A stretch of 64,000 nt of DNA from JAWKWH01 sp965204295 (GTDB taxonomy: Bacteria; Pseudomonadota; Alphaproteobacteria; Rhizobiales; Rhizobiaceae). Both the position numbers and the translations under genes were made by a program. The notes beneath the pieces were generated by a model. It saw only the letters and a list, made by a program, of their open reading frames with translations, was not told the DNA's origin and made no database searches. The stretch spans positions 2,170,001-2,234,000 of the forward strand of contig OZ241973.1 of assembly GCA_965204295.1 (NCBI GenBank). The letters are read 5' to 3'. Shown one piece after another: positions 17,348 through 26,417 of the stretch (the stretch's first letter is position 1; each line of letters begins with the position of its first letter).

Positions 17348-17377
17348 TCCGGCCACGGCCGGATTTTATCGTTTTTT
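17348..17377 (+). terminator. Rho-independent terminator after tRNA-Ser
   Basis: TCCGGCC (17348-17354) and GGCCGGA (17357-17363) form a stem with a two-base loop, followed by TTTTATCGTTTTTT. It sits 27 bases after the tRNA. The remaining bases to 17665 have no gene I can support. Confidence 0.75.
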
Positions 17378-17665
17378 CGGGGGTTATGCGGGTGGGGCTG
17401 TTCACCGGCTCCAGCACCAGGAAGCCCGGAAGCGTTCTCTCGGGGCCGTTCGCCACGGTTCGTGTATAGCCCTTGAGCAATGAGAGCCGCCCCCGGCAGG
17501 GCGCGTGCTTGGTCCCAAAGCTGCCGTTCGCCGTGGCTGTCGCCGGCAACCGGGTTGCGGACAAAGGAGACGTCGAGTTGAATGACGTCGATATCCGCAG
17601 ATGGTATTGAGCCAAATCAATGCGTCCAGCACAGATAATTCGGTGGCTTGCCCGATGTCGTCAGA

Positions 17666-18697
17666 TTAGTCGGCCAACGCACCCTCAACGCCTGACGTTG
17701 CGTTGCGGTTGCTGGCCATGTTCAGGCACATCGTGAAGGCGTTTTTGGCTGGGACCAGGTTGGCTTTGGCTTGCCCTACAATGTCGAAAGCCGTGCCGTG
17801 CGCAGGTGTCGTCATCGGGGTCGGCAGTCCGGCGAGAACCGACACACCGCGTTCAAATCCCAGCAATTTTATCGCGATCTGGCCTTGGTCGTGGTACATA
17901 GTGACGACTGCGTCATACTCGCCATCCCGCACTTTGAGCCACAAGGTATCGGCGGGCAGTGGCCCGATGCAATTGATCTGTTTGTGCCGCGCGTTCTCGA
18001 CCGCGGGGCGGATAACCCTGATCTCTTCGTCTCCCATGAGGCCGCCGTCGCCGGCATGCGGGTTGTAGGCGGCCACGACGATGCGTGGGCGATCATAGCC
18101 CGCCATTTTCAGGGTCCTGTCGGTCAGCGCGATGCTTGCCTCGATCTTCTCGGTGGTCAAAAGATCAGGCACATCCTTCATTGCAACATGGCTGGTCACG
18201 CGACCATTCCATATGCCGTCGGCTACATTGAATTCACTTGCCGGCGTTTTGAGATCAAAAAAATCACGGGCGAAGCCTAGCTCGTCGGCAAATTCGTTGC
18301 CGCCCAGATGCATTGATTCCTTGTTGAACGGCATGAACACGACACCGTCGACACGACCGGCCTGCGACAGCTCAAATGCGTGCCTCAGACCCTCAATGGA
18401 AGACTTTCCACCAGCGACAGAGACCTGCGCAACGGGAACGTCGCCAATGCCGTCGATCGGCAAGTCGAGATGCAAAATCACACCATCGACAGTGTCGATC
18501 TCAGCATCGAGCGCCATGTGTTGCACGTCGATCTCTGATCCCATTTGTTCTTCGCCTCGGGCAAAGACTTCCGGCGCGCCGATGGCCACCAAGTTAGCGC
18601 TTTCGCGCACCTCTTCGTCGCTCAAGAGCTTGTGCAAGAGTTCCGGGCCGATGCCGGCAGGGTCGCCTTGGATCAGCGCAATGGTTTTCTTGGTCAC
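17666..18697 (-). CDS. PdxA-family dehydrogenase (PdxA2-like)
   Basis: A 343-residue member of the 4-hydroxythreonine-4-phosphate dehydrogenase family, which oxidises and decarboxylates phosphorylated hydroxy acids using NAD(P). The N-terminus IALIQGDPAGIGPELL and the late YHDQGQIAIKLLGFERG and TPAHGTAFDIVGQ segments are diagnostic. Its place in a sugar-acid operon, with GntR overlapping by four bases, suggests a catabolic PdxA2-type role rather than vitamin B6 synthesis. PdxA2 enzymes usually partner a DUF1537 kinase, and none is present here, so the substrate is open. It is the last gene of the operon. Confidence 0.85.
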   Translation of the reverse strand: MTKKTIALIQGDPAGIGPELLHKLLSDEEVRESANLVAIGAPEVFARGEEQMGSEIDVQHMALDAEIDTVDGVILHLDLPIDGIGDVPVAQVSVAGGKSSIEGLRHAFELSQAGRVDGVVFMPFNKESMHLGGNEFADELGFARDFFDLKTPASEFNVADGIWNGRVTSHVAMKDVPDLLTTEKIEASIALTDRTLKMAGYDRPRIVVAAYNPHAGDGGLMGDEEIRVIRPAVENARHKQINCIGPLPADTLWLKVRDGEYDAVVTMYHDQGQIAIKLLGFERGVSVLAGLPTPMTTPAHGTAFDIVGQAKANLVPAKNAFTMCLNMASNRNATSGVEGALAD

Positions 18698-19404
18698 GAC
18701 TTTTCCTCAGCTCCCGATTTCTCTTGCGCAGCGGCGATATTGGTGATGGCCACCTCAAGATGGCGTCGCATTTGTTTGGCGCAAGCCTTTCCGTCGCGTG
18801 CTTGTAATGCAGCGAGGATATCCTCGTGCTGGCCTAGAGTTCGGTCGCGTGCCATACGCGTTTTGGAGGAGATAAAACGCGCCCGCCAAAGGCGTGCGTT
18901 GTACGTCCTGTGAGACTCAAGAAGTGGTGCATTTCGCGCTGCTCGGACGACGGTCTTGTGAAAATCCATGTCCCAGCGGAAAAACTTCAGCGGCTCGGTG
19001 TTATCGTCGGCCAAACGCATACGTTCTTCCAGGTCAGCGGCCTCGGCGATTTCAGCGTCAGTGGCATGTTTGCAGGCCAATTCGCCTGCAAGTGCTTCAA
19101 GCGCGCCCAGAACTGCGAGATTTTGAGCGAGTTCTTCAAGCGAGGGATCGGCCACGCGGGGGCGACGCGTAGGTCCGTAGACTATCAATCCTTCGTTTTC
19201 GAGGATGCGGAGCGCCTCTTTCAGTGGTGTGCGGCTTATCTTGAGCGCATCCGCCAACTCGCGTTCTGGAACCGCAACTCCCGGAGCCGGTTTGCCGAGC
19301 AGAATAAATTCGCGCAGCGTGTCAGCCGCTTGTTCGGCCAGCGACTTGCGAGGGCCGATTCCCCCGATTTCGCGCAACTCTTCTGCCCAAGCGGTGTCTG
19401 CCAT
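18694..19404 (-). CDS. GntR-family regulator, FCD/FadR type
   Basis: A 236-residue transcription factor and likely local repressor of the sugar-acid operon. The winged-helix domain reads SLAEQAADTLREFILLGK, then ERELADALKISRTPLKEALRILENEGLI at about residues 45-75. An all-helical FCD effector domain follows, with DMDFHKTVVRAARN carrying the metal/ligand His. The ATG at 19404 is preferred; an upstream extension to 19455 overlaps the dehydratase gene. Palindromes upstream of tctC (25955-25992) are candidate operators. Confidence 0.9.
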   Translation of the reverse strand: MADTAWAEELREIGGIGPRKSLAEQAADTLREFILLGKPAPGVAVPERELADALKISRTPLKEALRILENEGLIVYGPTRRPRVADPSLEELAQNLAVLGALEALAGELACKHATDAEIAEAADLEERMRLADDNTEPLKFFRWDMDFHKTVVRAARNAPLLESHRTYNARLWRARFISSKTRMARDRTLGQHEDILAALQARDGKACAKQMRRHLEVAITNIAAAQEKSGAEEKS

Positions 19405-19405
19405 G

Positions 19406-20317
19406 TCAGAGCCCCCAACGCAGCGCGATCGGGTCCAATGGTCGCAAGAGCTCAAAGAGTTGTTCGCGCGCCCAGTCCGGCAGAGCCGGGATCGGATGAC
19501 GGCAGAATGCGGATTTGATCACGCGGCCGGCTTTCATGGTCTCCTTGGCGGCACGGAAATTGCACTGGCGGTTCTCGTGGTTGATCGCGGGCAAGACGCG
19601 CGCGTAAGCGGCCAGAGCCTGATCGCGGTCGCCCGCAAGGTGGTGTGTCACGACGGGTTTTATCTGATCTGTGATGGTGGCCGACGTCATCGTCCCGGTG
19701 GCTCCAGCATCGAGATCCGCCATCAGTGTGATGCCCTCTTCGCCATCAAACGGTCCGTCAATGTGGTTGCCCGCCTTGGCCAGTAGAGCGCGCAGCTTGG
19801 CGGCTGTGCCGACGCTTTCGATTTTTAGCAGCTTCAGCATCTCGATCTCGCGCGCCATCCGCGCCAGTAGAGGCACCGTCAGCTCGACCCCGGACAACGG
19901 CGCGTCTTGCAGCATGATCGGAATGCCAACTTCGCCGACCCGGGCGAATTGCTCGAAGGTCCGGTCCGCGTTGCCCTTCAACGTGGCGCCGTGATAGGGG
20001 GCCATCATCATCACGATATCAGCACCCATCTCTTTTGCCTGACGCGCGCGCGCCACCGCGATGTCGGTCGCAAAATGGCTGATCGTAACGATCACAGGCA
20101 CTCGGCCTGCCACATGTTCCAGCGACATTTTGGTCAGATCAAAGCGCTCCTGGTCGCTGAGCAGGAACTGCTCGGAGTAGTTCGCGAGGATGCAGACGCC
20201 GTCAGACCCCTGGTGGATCATGCAGTCTAGCACCCGGGCGGAGCCCTCAAAATCCAGCGTTCCGTCGTCTTTGAAGGCCGTCGGCGCGACGGGCCAAATG
20301 CCGGAATAGGGTTTCAT
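19406..20317 (-). CDS. 2-keto-3-deoxyarabonate dehydratase-like enzyme (DHDPS superfamily)
   Basis: A 303-residue class I aldolase-superfamily enzyme. From memory it closely resembles the Azospirillum L-2-keto-3-deoxyarabonate dehydratase: it shares GSDGVCILANYSEQFLLSD, LEHVAGRVPVIVT, APYHGAT, MLQDAPLSG and the Schiff-base region LKLLKIES, with DGPFDGEEGITLMADL downstream. That enzyme yields 2-oxoglutarate semialdehyde, which the neighbouring aldehyde dehydrogenase could oxidise to 2-oxoglutarate. The exact substrate stereochemistry cannot be read from sequence. It overlaps the aldehyde dehydrogenase gene by four bases and precedes the GntR gene. Confidence 0.85.
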   Translation of the reverse strand: MKPYSGIWPVAPTAFKDDGTLDFEGSARVLDCMIHQGSDGVCILANYSEQFLLSDQERFDLTKMSLEHVAGRVPVIVTISHFATDIAVARARQAKEMGADIVMMMAPYHGATLKGNADRTFEQFARVGEVGIPIMLQDAPLSGVELTVPLLARMAREIEMLKLLKIESVGTAAKLRALLAKAGNHIDGPFDGEEGITLMADLDAGATGTMTSATITDQIKPVVTHHLAGDRDQALAAYARVLPAINHENRQCNFRAAKETMKAGRVIKSAFCRHPIPALPDWAREQLFELLRPLDPIALRWGL

Positions 20318-21741
20318 GGCGCGATATAGCTCGTTTTGATGGTGGTGTAGAATTCGCGGGCATAGGCACCTTGCTCGCGCGGGCCATAGCTCGAACCCTT
20401 CCGGCCACCAAATGGCGCGTGGTAATCCACGCCCGCTGTGGGCAGATTGACCATCACCATGCCCGCCTGAGCGTGGCGGCGGTAGTGGCTCGCGTATTTC
20501 AACGAGGTGGTGCAGATGCCTGACGACAGCCCGAATTCGGTGTCGTTGGCAGTCGCCAGCGCCTCGTCATAATCTGCCACCATGATCACGCTGGCGCAGG
20601 GGCCGAAGATCTCTTCCCGGCTGCTGCGCATCTCGTTGGTGGCGCCGGCGAAGACCGCCGGGCGCTGGAAGAAGCCGGGCCCTTTGGCGCGCTCTCCGCC
20701 CGAAACCTCGCAGCCCTCCTCTTTGGCAAGTGCAACATAGCTGAGGTTCCGATCGAGCTGTAATTGGTCGACCACCGGGCCGATTTGTGTCTCTGGGTCA
20801 AGTGCATCGCCCACTTTCAGCGCAGCCGCCGCGGCGGTCATCTTTTCGACGAAGGCGTCATGGATACCCGCCGTCACGATCAGTCGCGAAGAGGCGGTGC
20901 AGCGCTGCCCCGTCGAGAAGAAGGCGCCATTGGCCGAGACACTCACGGCGACGTCCAGATCGGCGTCATCAAGCACAACCATCGGGTTTTTGCCGCCCAT
21001 CTCCATCTGGACCTTCTTGCCGTTCGCAGCGCAGCCGACGGCGATGCCACGACCCACGGGCACGGAGCCTGTGAAGCTGATGGCGTCGATACCCGGGTGC
21101 TCGACCATACGCGCACCAACCGAAGAACCGCGGCCCATCACGAGGTTGAACACGCCATTAGGGCATTCCGCCTCCTTCAGCGATTTAGCGATTTCCCAAG
21201 CGCAACCCGGTGTGAGATCGGCGGGCTTCAGGATGACCGCGTTGCCACAGGCCAGCGCGGGCGCGATCTTCCACGCCGGGATGGCGATGGGGAAGTTCCA
21301 CGGAGTGATAAGGCCGACAATACCCACCGGCTCGCGCTCGATCATCACCTCGACGCCGGGGCGGATAGAGGCGATGGCTTCGCCGCCCAAACGCAGCGCC
21401 TCTCCGGCGAAGAACTTGAAGATCTGCGCCGCACGGGTAACCTCGCCGATGCCTTCGGCAAGAGTTTTGCCTTCCTCGCGGCTCAGCAACCGCCCGAGTT
21501 CCTCCCGCCGCGTCATCAAATCTGCACCGACCTTTTCAAGCACGTCGTGGCGCACTTGAGGCGACGCGAAAGCCCAGTCCGGCGAAGCCGCATGGGCCGC
21601 CTCTACGGCGGCATCGACCGCAGCCGCATCACCGCGGGTATATTCGCCAATCACGTCGTCGGTGTCCGACGGGTTCACATTTGGTGCGGCCTCGCTGCCG
21701 CCAACCCAGGTCCCACCGATGAAGTTCTCAAAAACGCCCAT
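20314..21741 (-). CDS. Aldehyde dehydrogenase, probable 2-oxoglutarate semialdehyde dehydrogenase
   Basis: A 475-residue NAD(P)-dependent aldehyde dehydrogenase. It has the TPWNFPIAIPAWKIAPAL cofactor segment, FTGSVPVGR, the general base Glu in MEMGGKNP, the nucleophilic Cys in GQRCTASSRL and EEIFGPCASVI. Length is typical. The operon context (acid-sugar dehydratase and KDA-type dehydratase) makes 2-oxoglutarate semialdehyde the likeliest substrate, but related enzymes oxidise succinate or glycolaldehyde-type substrates. The start follows the enolase-superfamily gene by two bases. Confidence 0.88.
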   Translation of the reverse strand: MGVFENFIGGTWVGGSEAAPNVNPSDTDDVIGEYTRGDAAAVDAAVEAAHAASPDWAFASPQVRHDVLEKVGADLMTRREELGRLLSREEGKTLAEGIGEVTRAAQIFKFFAGEALRLGGEAIASIRPGVEVMIEREPVGIVGLITPWNFPIAIPAWKIAPALACGNAVILKPADLTPGCAWEIAKSLKEAECPNGVFNLVMGRGSSVGARMVEHPGIDAISFTGSVPVGRGIAVGCAANGKKVQMEMGGKNPMVVLDDADLDVAVSVSANGAFFSTGQRCTASSRLIVTAGIHDAFVEKMTAAAAALKVGDALDPETQIGPVVDQLQLDRNLSYVALAKEEGCEVSGGERAKGPGFFQRPAVFAGATNEMRSSREEIFGPCASVIMVADYDEALATANDTEFGLSSGICTTSLKYASHYRRHAQAGMVMVNLPTAGVDYHAPFGGRKGSSYGPREQGAYAREFYTTIKTSYIAP

Positions 21742-21743
21742 AG

Positions 21744-22916
21744 CTACTCCATGATCTCAAAGTTATGGATGTGTTCGTCTGTGATCTCGATGCCGAGGCC
21801 AGGCAGGTCATCATCCAATCGCAGGAAACCGTCGACCGCATCGGGATCGCCCTTAAAGATGTAATAAAACAGCTCATTGCCGACCTCGACATCGGAAACC
21901 GGGAAGTATTCGCTGATCGGGCAGTTCACGTTTGCCATCGTCAGGTGATAATTATGCATCTGACCGGCATGCGGTATTACCGGGATCTGGAATGCTTCGG
22001 CCACCGCATTGATCTTTTGCGCCGCGGTGATGCCGCCGACACGATTGGTGTCGTACTGCAGGACGCTGACGGCGCGTTTTCGCAAGAGGTCAGCACAGCC
22101 GATCAGCCCGAACTCGTGTTCCCCGCCCGAGATTGGAATTGGGCCGCGGTTCAACTCGGCATATCCGTTGACATCCTCCGCGATCACGGGCTCTTCCAAC
22201 CAACGGGGCTCATATTTCTCCAGCTTGGGCAGCATTCGCCGCGTGTAGTCGAGGTTCCAGCCCATATACGCCTCAAGCATCAGGTCGCGGTTATAGCCGA
22301 TGACCTCGCGCACGGCTTCGACCCGTTTGAGGTTCTCGCGCATGCCGGCCATACCGTCCTTGGGCCCGTAGCCGAATCGCGATTTGAACGCCTGATAGCC
22401 GTTCTTCATCGCCTCTTCCGCCTCGGCCTGCATCGCGTCGATGCGTCCGGCGTATAACTTGGAGTAATAGACCGGGATCTTCTCTTTTGTGCGCCCGCCG
22501 AGGAGCTTGAACACCGGCTTTCCCGCCAGTTTGCCCATCAGATCCCAGATCGCGATATCGACGGCGCTAATCGCGGTCATGCCGATACCTTTGCGGCCCC
22601 AGGCATGACTGCGGCGGTACATCTTTTCCCAGATATAGGCGTAATCGAAAGGATCCTCGCCAATCACCATAGGCGCGTACCAATCGTCGATGGCCTTTCT
22701 AACGACCGTGGGCGCCAGTGCGGCGTTGCCAATCCCGATGGCGCCGTCGTCAGCTTCGACCTCGCAGGTCAGCCACTGGTGAAACCGGAAGGACGACATT
22801 GCATCGCCCTTGTCCCAGAGCGCGTCCGAGGCGTTGGTGCAGAAGTTGCCAGTCGGCGGTACGGTCGGACCGGTCCAGTTCCAGACGCGTGTGCGGACGG
22901 ATTTGATCTTGCTCAT
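21744..22916 (-). CDS. Enolase-superfamily acid-sugar dehydratase (rhamnonate dehydratase-like)
   Basis: A 390-residue mandelate racemase/muconate lactonizing-type enzyme that removes water from an aldonate to give a 2-keto-3-deoxy acid. Diagnostic pieces are AISAVDIAIWDLMGKLAGKP, the metal-ligand series LMLEAYMGWN, RWLEEPVIAED and SGGEHEFG, and the late VIPHAGQMHNYH. The rhamnonate dehydratase subgroup looks closest. The ATG at 22916 is two bases past the tctA stop; an upstream extension of ten residues overlaps tctA. The substrate (an arabonate-, fuconate- or rhamnonate-type acid) is inferred only from the operon. Confidence 0.85.
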   Translation of the reverse strand: MSKIKSVRTRVWNWTGPTVPPTGNFCTNASDALWDKGDAMSSFRFHQWLTCEVEADDGAIGIGNAALAPTVVRKAIDDWYAPMVIGEDPFDYAYIWEKMYRRSHAWGRKGIGMTAISAVDIAIWDLMGKLAGKPVFKLLGGRTKEKIPVYYSKLYAGRIDAMQAEAEEAMKNGYQAFKSRFGYGPKDGMAGMRENLKRVEAVREVIGYNRDLMLEAYMGWNLDYTRRMLPKLEKYEPRWLEEPVIAEDVNGYAELNRGPIPISGGEHEFGLIGCADLLRKRAVSVLQYDTNRVGGITAAQKINAVAEAFQIPVIPHAGQMHNYHLTMANVNCPISEYFPVSDVEVGNELFYYIFKGDPDAVDGFLRLDDDLPGLGIEITDEHIHNFEIME

Positions 22917-22917
22917 A

Positions 22918-24417
22918 TCATTCTCCGGTGGATTCAAGCGGCGCACGACGCTTCACCAATCGGCCCCAGATCGCCGGGCCAAACAGCGCGAGTGCGGTTA
23001 ACACAAGAAAGAACAAGGTTAACGGGCGGGTGAACATTAGCCACCACTTTTCGTCCAGCATCACCATCGACTGGCCGAAGCGTTGTTCCAGCACGCCGCC
23101 CAGGATCAGCCCGATGGCCAGCGGCACGACGGAAAACCCGTAACGGCGCATGAAATAACCAAGCACGCCAGAGATCAGCGCCACCCATACATCGAACATC
23201 GACTGATCAAGCGCGTAGGCGCCGACGATGGATAAGATGAAGACGCTGGGCCACAGGACTTGCACAGGAATCAGTGTGACACGGGCAAAGATCTTGGCGC
23301 CGCGCAATCCGACGGTGAAGAACAGGATGTTGACCAGCATCATCGACCAGAAGATCGCGTAGGCAAAATCGGCCTGTTCGGTAAACATAGCCGGGCCCGG
23401 ACGAAGCCCGTGCACCATCAACCCGGCCAGTATGACTGCCGCGGTGGCCGAGCCTGGTATGCCGAGCGCCAAGGTCGGCACCATCGCTCCGCCTGTAGCG
23501 GCGTTGTTGGCCGCTTCCGAGCCGGCGACGCCCTCAATCGCGCCTTTGCCGAATTCCTCGGGCGTGCGCGACCAGCGTTTGGCCTCGTTGTATCCAATCA
23601 TTGAAGCGACCGTCGCGCCTTCGGCGGGAAGAATGCCGATGAAGGTGCCGATGCCAGACGAACGCAGGATCGCGCGCCAGACCTTGCGGTAGTCTTCGCG
23701 GCCGGGAAGTTTGATCGCCTTCATCTGGACTTGCTTGCGCTCAACATTAATATCTGAGGCCTGCACGAGCAACTCGGAGATTCCGAACACACCGATCATG
23801 ACCGGTACAAATCCGATGCCGTCGTATAGTTGATATGACCCGAAGGTGAAGCGTTCGACGGTGGTGAGGTTGTCCACGCCGACCAATGCGAAAAAGATGC
23901 CAAAGCCGCCGGCAATCAGGTTTTTCAGGGCGGACCCATCGCCGATTGAGGCCAGCATCGAGAGGCCGAAAAGCGTCAGAGCAAAATATTCCGGTGGAGA
24001 GAAATTATAGGCCGCGCGTGCCAACAACGGCGCGGCGAGCATCAAACAGATAACGCTGAATATACCGCCGATGGTCGAGGCCACTACGGCCATGCCTAAC
24101 GCACGTCCAGCCTCACCCTTTTGCGCCAGGGGATAGCCGTCAAGGCAAGTCGTGGCGCTTGCCGCCGTGCCTGGTGTGTTGATCAGGATGGCGGTGATAG
24201 CGCCGGCAAAGGTCGCCGAGCAGTAGATCGCAGTCAAAATCGCAATCGCAGGCACAGGCTCCATCGTCAGCGTGAACGGCAACAGCAGCGCTGCACCCGT
24301 CGTCGCGTTCAACCCCGGCAGAGCACCGATGAACACGCCCCCCAGCGTCGCCGCAAAGAGCAGCGCCAGAAGGTAGGGATCGCCAAGCGCGACCAATCCG
24401 CCAAGAAACGCGTCCAT
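22918..24417 (-). CDS. tctA: Tripartite tricarboxylate transporter, large membrane subunit
   Basis: A 499-residue polytopic membrane protein of the TTT family, which imports organic acids driven by an ion gradient together with TctB and the periplasmic TctC. It shows the family motif GALPGLNATTGAALLLPFT near residue 33 and its second-half counterpart GILPAEGATVASMIGYN, reflecting the internal duplication. About 11-12 hydrophobic segments are visible. It begins one base after the tctB stop. The cargo is presumably the acid sugar handled by the downstream enzymes. Confidence 0.93.
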   Translation of the reverse strand: MDAFLGGLVALGDPYLLALLFAATLGGVFIGALPGLNATTGAALLLPFTLTMEPVPAIAILTAIYCSATFAGAITAILINTPGTAASATTCLDGYPLAQKGEAGRALGMAVVASTIGGIFSVICLMLAAPLLARAAYNFSPPEYFALTLFGLSMLASIGDGSALKNLIAGGFGIFFALVGVDNLTTVERFTFGSYQLYDGIGFVPVMIGVFGISELLVQASDINVERKQVQMKAIKLPGREDYRKVWRAILRSSGIGTFIGILPAEGATVASMIGYNEAKRWSRTPEEFGKGAIEGVAGSEAANNAATGGAMVPTLALGIPGSATAAVILAGLMVHGLRPGPAMFTEQADFAYAIFWSMMLVNILFFTVGLRGAKIFARVTLIPVQVLWPSVFILSIVGAYALDQSMFDVWVALISGVLGYFMRRYGFSVVPLAIGLILGGVLEQRFGQSMVMLDEKWWLMFTRPLTLFFLVLTALALFGPAIWGRLVKRRAPLESTGE

Positions 24418-24939
24418 CTATCCGTACCAAATGTTGGTCAAAAGACCGCGTGGGAATCGGATCTCAAAGATCAGGTCGAACAGGAAGAAGATCACCACGG
24501 GCATCACCAAACCCACCAGGGCCAAAACCCAAATGCGCCGCTCTCCCCACCAGCCCGACAGTCCCGCGGCGAAGATTGCAAGTGCTAGGAACAGGTCAAT
24601 GGAGTTTAGAAGCGCGAAGACGCCGAAGAGAAGGATCGAGCCAATCGTGGCGCCTTGCATCTGCTCTCTGACGCGAACCGGGTCAAACCAAGCCATGGCC
24701 AGCGTCATCAAGATGATCGCGCTGAGCAACAATTGCGGGAAGTCCGATGGCTGAATTCCGCGCTTGAGGATCGGCGGCATCTTTTTGAACGTCGTGGTCA
24801 ACCAGATCGCGCCAAGACAGAACAAGATAATTAGGGCCGGAACCAGCCAGCGTTCGATCTGGCCGCGTGGTTTGGGCGTCGTCGACATGATTGGGTATCC
24901 GGATCGCGGGGCGGATACGGCCACCGGCTGGGCAGCCAT
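24418..24939 (-). CDS. tctB: Tripartite tricarboxylate transporter, small membrane subunit
   Basis: A 173-residue protein with four hydrophobic segments, including WLVPALIILFCLGAIWLTT and IWVLALVGLVMPVVIFFLF, as expected for TctB. It lies between tctC and tctA. The first ATG (24939) is given; the ATG at 24888 (MSTTPKPRGQ) is an equally possible start, because the extra 17 residues are not hydrophobic. Confidence 0.85.
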   Translation of the reverse strand: MAAQPVAVSAPRSGYPIMSTTPKPRGQIERWLVPALIILFCLGAIWLTTTFKKMPPILKRGIQPSDFPQLLLSAIILMTLAMAWFDPVRVREQMQGATIGSILLFGVFALLNSIDLFLALAIFAAGLSGWWGERRIWVLALVGLVMPVVIFFLFDLIFEIRFPRGLLTNIWYG

Positions 24940-24952
24940 ATCCAGTTTGGTT

Positions 24953-25924
24953 TTACTCGATAAAGCCTAGCTCTTTCAGAGCCGCGTTCATCTCGTTCAC
25001 CGTGGTTTCGATCTGCGGGCCCCAGACGTCCGATCCGGCGACCGATGTGCTGTCGAGTCCGACAGAGGTCAAGAAGCCTTGGTACACCGTGTGATTCATC
25101 GACTTCAGCAGGGCCGCTTCGATCTTCTCGGCGATTTCGGGCGGAGTATCCGCGTGGACGGCGAAGCCGCGCACGGTCGAGAAGCTGACCGGGATACCCA
25201 ACTCTTTTGCAGTCGGGACATCGCTGATCTTGGCCATGCGCTCATCGGCCAACACGACGGTCGGGCAAATCTCGCCCGCTTCGATCTGGGCAGTCGCCTC
25301 GGCGAGGTTCAAGACACCTGCGTCGACAGCACCGGCAACCAACTGCGTCGCCAATTCGCCGCCACCGTCAAAAGGCAGCATTTTTGGCGTCATCATTCCG
25401 CCCTTGAGCGTAAACATGAAAGCCGATACGTCGTCGATGTTGCCCAGGTGGGTCACGCCATATGTGATCGGAGCCTCTTTCTGTTTAGCGACAAAGTCCT
25501 CGGCGCTTTCATAATTGCCGCACTTGGTCATGAGAATCTGAGGGTCGTCGGTGCCACGCGCAATCGGGCGCAATTCGTCGATCGTCATGCCTCCTTGGCC
25601 CTTCGCGACGACGGCGGCATGGCCAACAGTGAACGTCAAGATTGTGTAACCGTCGGCGGGCACAGTTTTGTAATACTCAAGCGCCGCGGCGCCGCCGCCG
25701 CCCTTCTTGTTGACGATGACCATGTCCTGGCCCAACTCGCGGCGGGCGCGCAGCATCATCATACGAGTGGTCACATCTGTGCCGCCGCCGTTGCCGGCGT
25801 GCGTTACGACTTCGATCGTCTTGCCCGGATACTCATCCGCGCTTGCGATGCTGCCTCCGGCCAACATCGTCGCCGATGCGAGGACCGCAACTGCGCCCAC
25901 CTTTGCTCCGAAAGAATTCTTCAT
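24953..25924 (-). CDS. tctC: Tripartite tricarboxylate transporter, periplasmic binding protein
   Basis: A 323-residue TTT-family (Bug-type) extracytoplasmic receptor. The N-terminus is a signal peptide (VGAVAVLASATMLAGGSIASA), cleaved around residue 29. The mature protein starts DEYPGKTIEVVTHAGNGGGT, which carries the carboxylate-contacting loop, and includes NKKGGGGAAALEYYK. The ribosome site AAGGAGG is ideally placed. It is the first gene of the catabolic operon. An in-family role in acid-sugar capture is inferred from context. Confidence 0.92.
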   Translation of the reverse strand: MKNSFGAKVGAVAVLASATMLAGGSIASADEYPGKTIEVVTHAGNGGGTDVTTRMMMLRARRELGQDMVIVNKKGGGGAAALEYYKTVPADGYTILTFTVGHAAVVAKGQGGMTIDELRPIARGTDDPQILMTKCGNYESAEDFVAKQKEAPITYGVTHLGNIDDVSAFMFTLKGGMMTPKMLPFDGGGELATQLVAGAVDAGVLNLAEATAQIEAGEICPTVVLADERMAKISDVPTAKELGIPVSFSTVRGFAVHADTPPEIAEKIEAALLKSMNHTVYQGFLTSVGLDSTSVAGSDVWGPQIETTVNEMNAALKELGFIE

Positions 25925-25954
25925 AATTTCCTCCTTGGGGATCGGTTTTTTGGA

Positions 25955-26007
25955 TCAGTCAGCGACTGATACGGCATTTGATATTCCAAATGTCATTTAC
26001 GAGTCAA
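25955..26007 (-). promoter_or_regulatory. Promoter with two palindromic operator candidates upstream of tctC
   Basis: On the minus strand TTGACT (26007-26002) is followed after 17 bases by ATATCA (25984-25979), or after 18 by TATCAA. The 18-bp inverted repeat CATTTG-N6-CAAATG (25975-25992) overlaps the -10 box, and a second perfect palindrome TCAGTC-AGC-GACTGA (25955-25969) lies just downstream. The placement is what a GntR/FadR-type repressor site would need. Confidence 0.5.
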
Positions 26008-26417
26008 TTCCCTCCCGCCTTGGCGGGCTTCGCGCATCATCACGGGGATGACTAGAGCGTGTTGCGTTTAATTGGTTTCATATCCATTTGCTATGAAGCA
26101 GTTTGTTGGCGTTCAAACCATTGTTGTTGCGATTATTTTCTTCAAGCCACGCGGTATGGTCGCCTTCGAAAGCCGGGAGCGGGGTGAATACCGTCGCATC
26201 GTGCGGTTACCTGCCGAAACGACAATCCCGATGTCGGCATGCTATGGGCCATATGGCGCCGCCGGAAGCCGGCCATCGCGCCGCCCGCGACGCCGGACCG
26301 GACGAACGGGGCGCGGATTTTCATGCGCTCGTCGGCGATGAACTGACCCGCATGCTTCTTCCGGAGCGATGTTTTAGCGCATGTCGGTCGTAAACACGTT
26401 CGATTCCCTGCCGCCGG
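26008..26417. other. Intergenic region between two accessory modules
   Basis: About 400 bases between the sugar-acid operon promoter and the end of the DUF499 gene. Short frames exist on both strands, but none has a ribosome site or recognisable protein features. No transposon end, tRNA copy or terminator was seen. Confidence 0.5.

Noticed and set aside
17103..17615. Minus-strand protein containing AERKGFEPSRRLQTAYSLSR
   Set aside because: This is the well-known artefact of translating the antisense of a tRNA-Ser gene.
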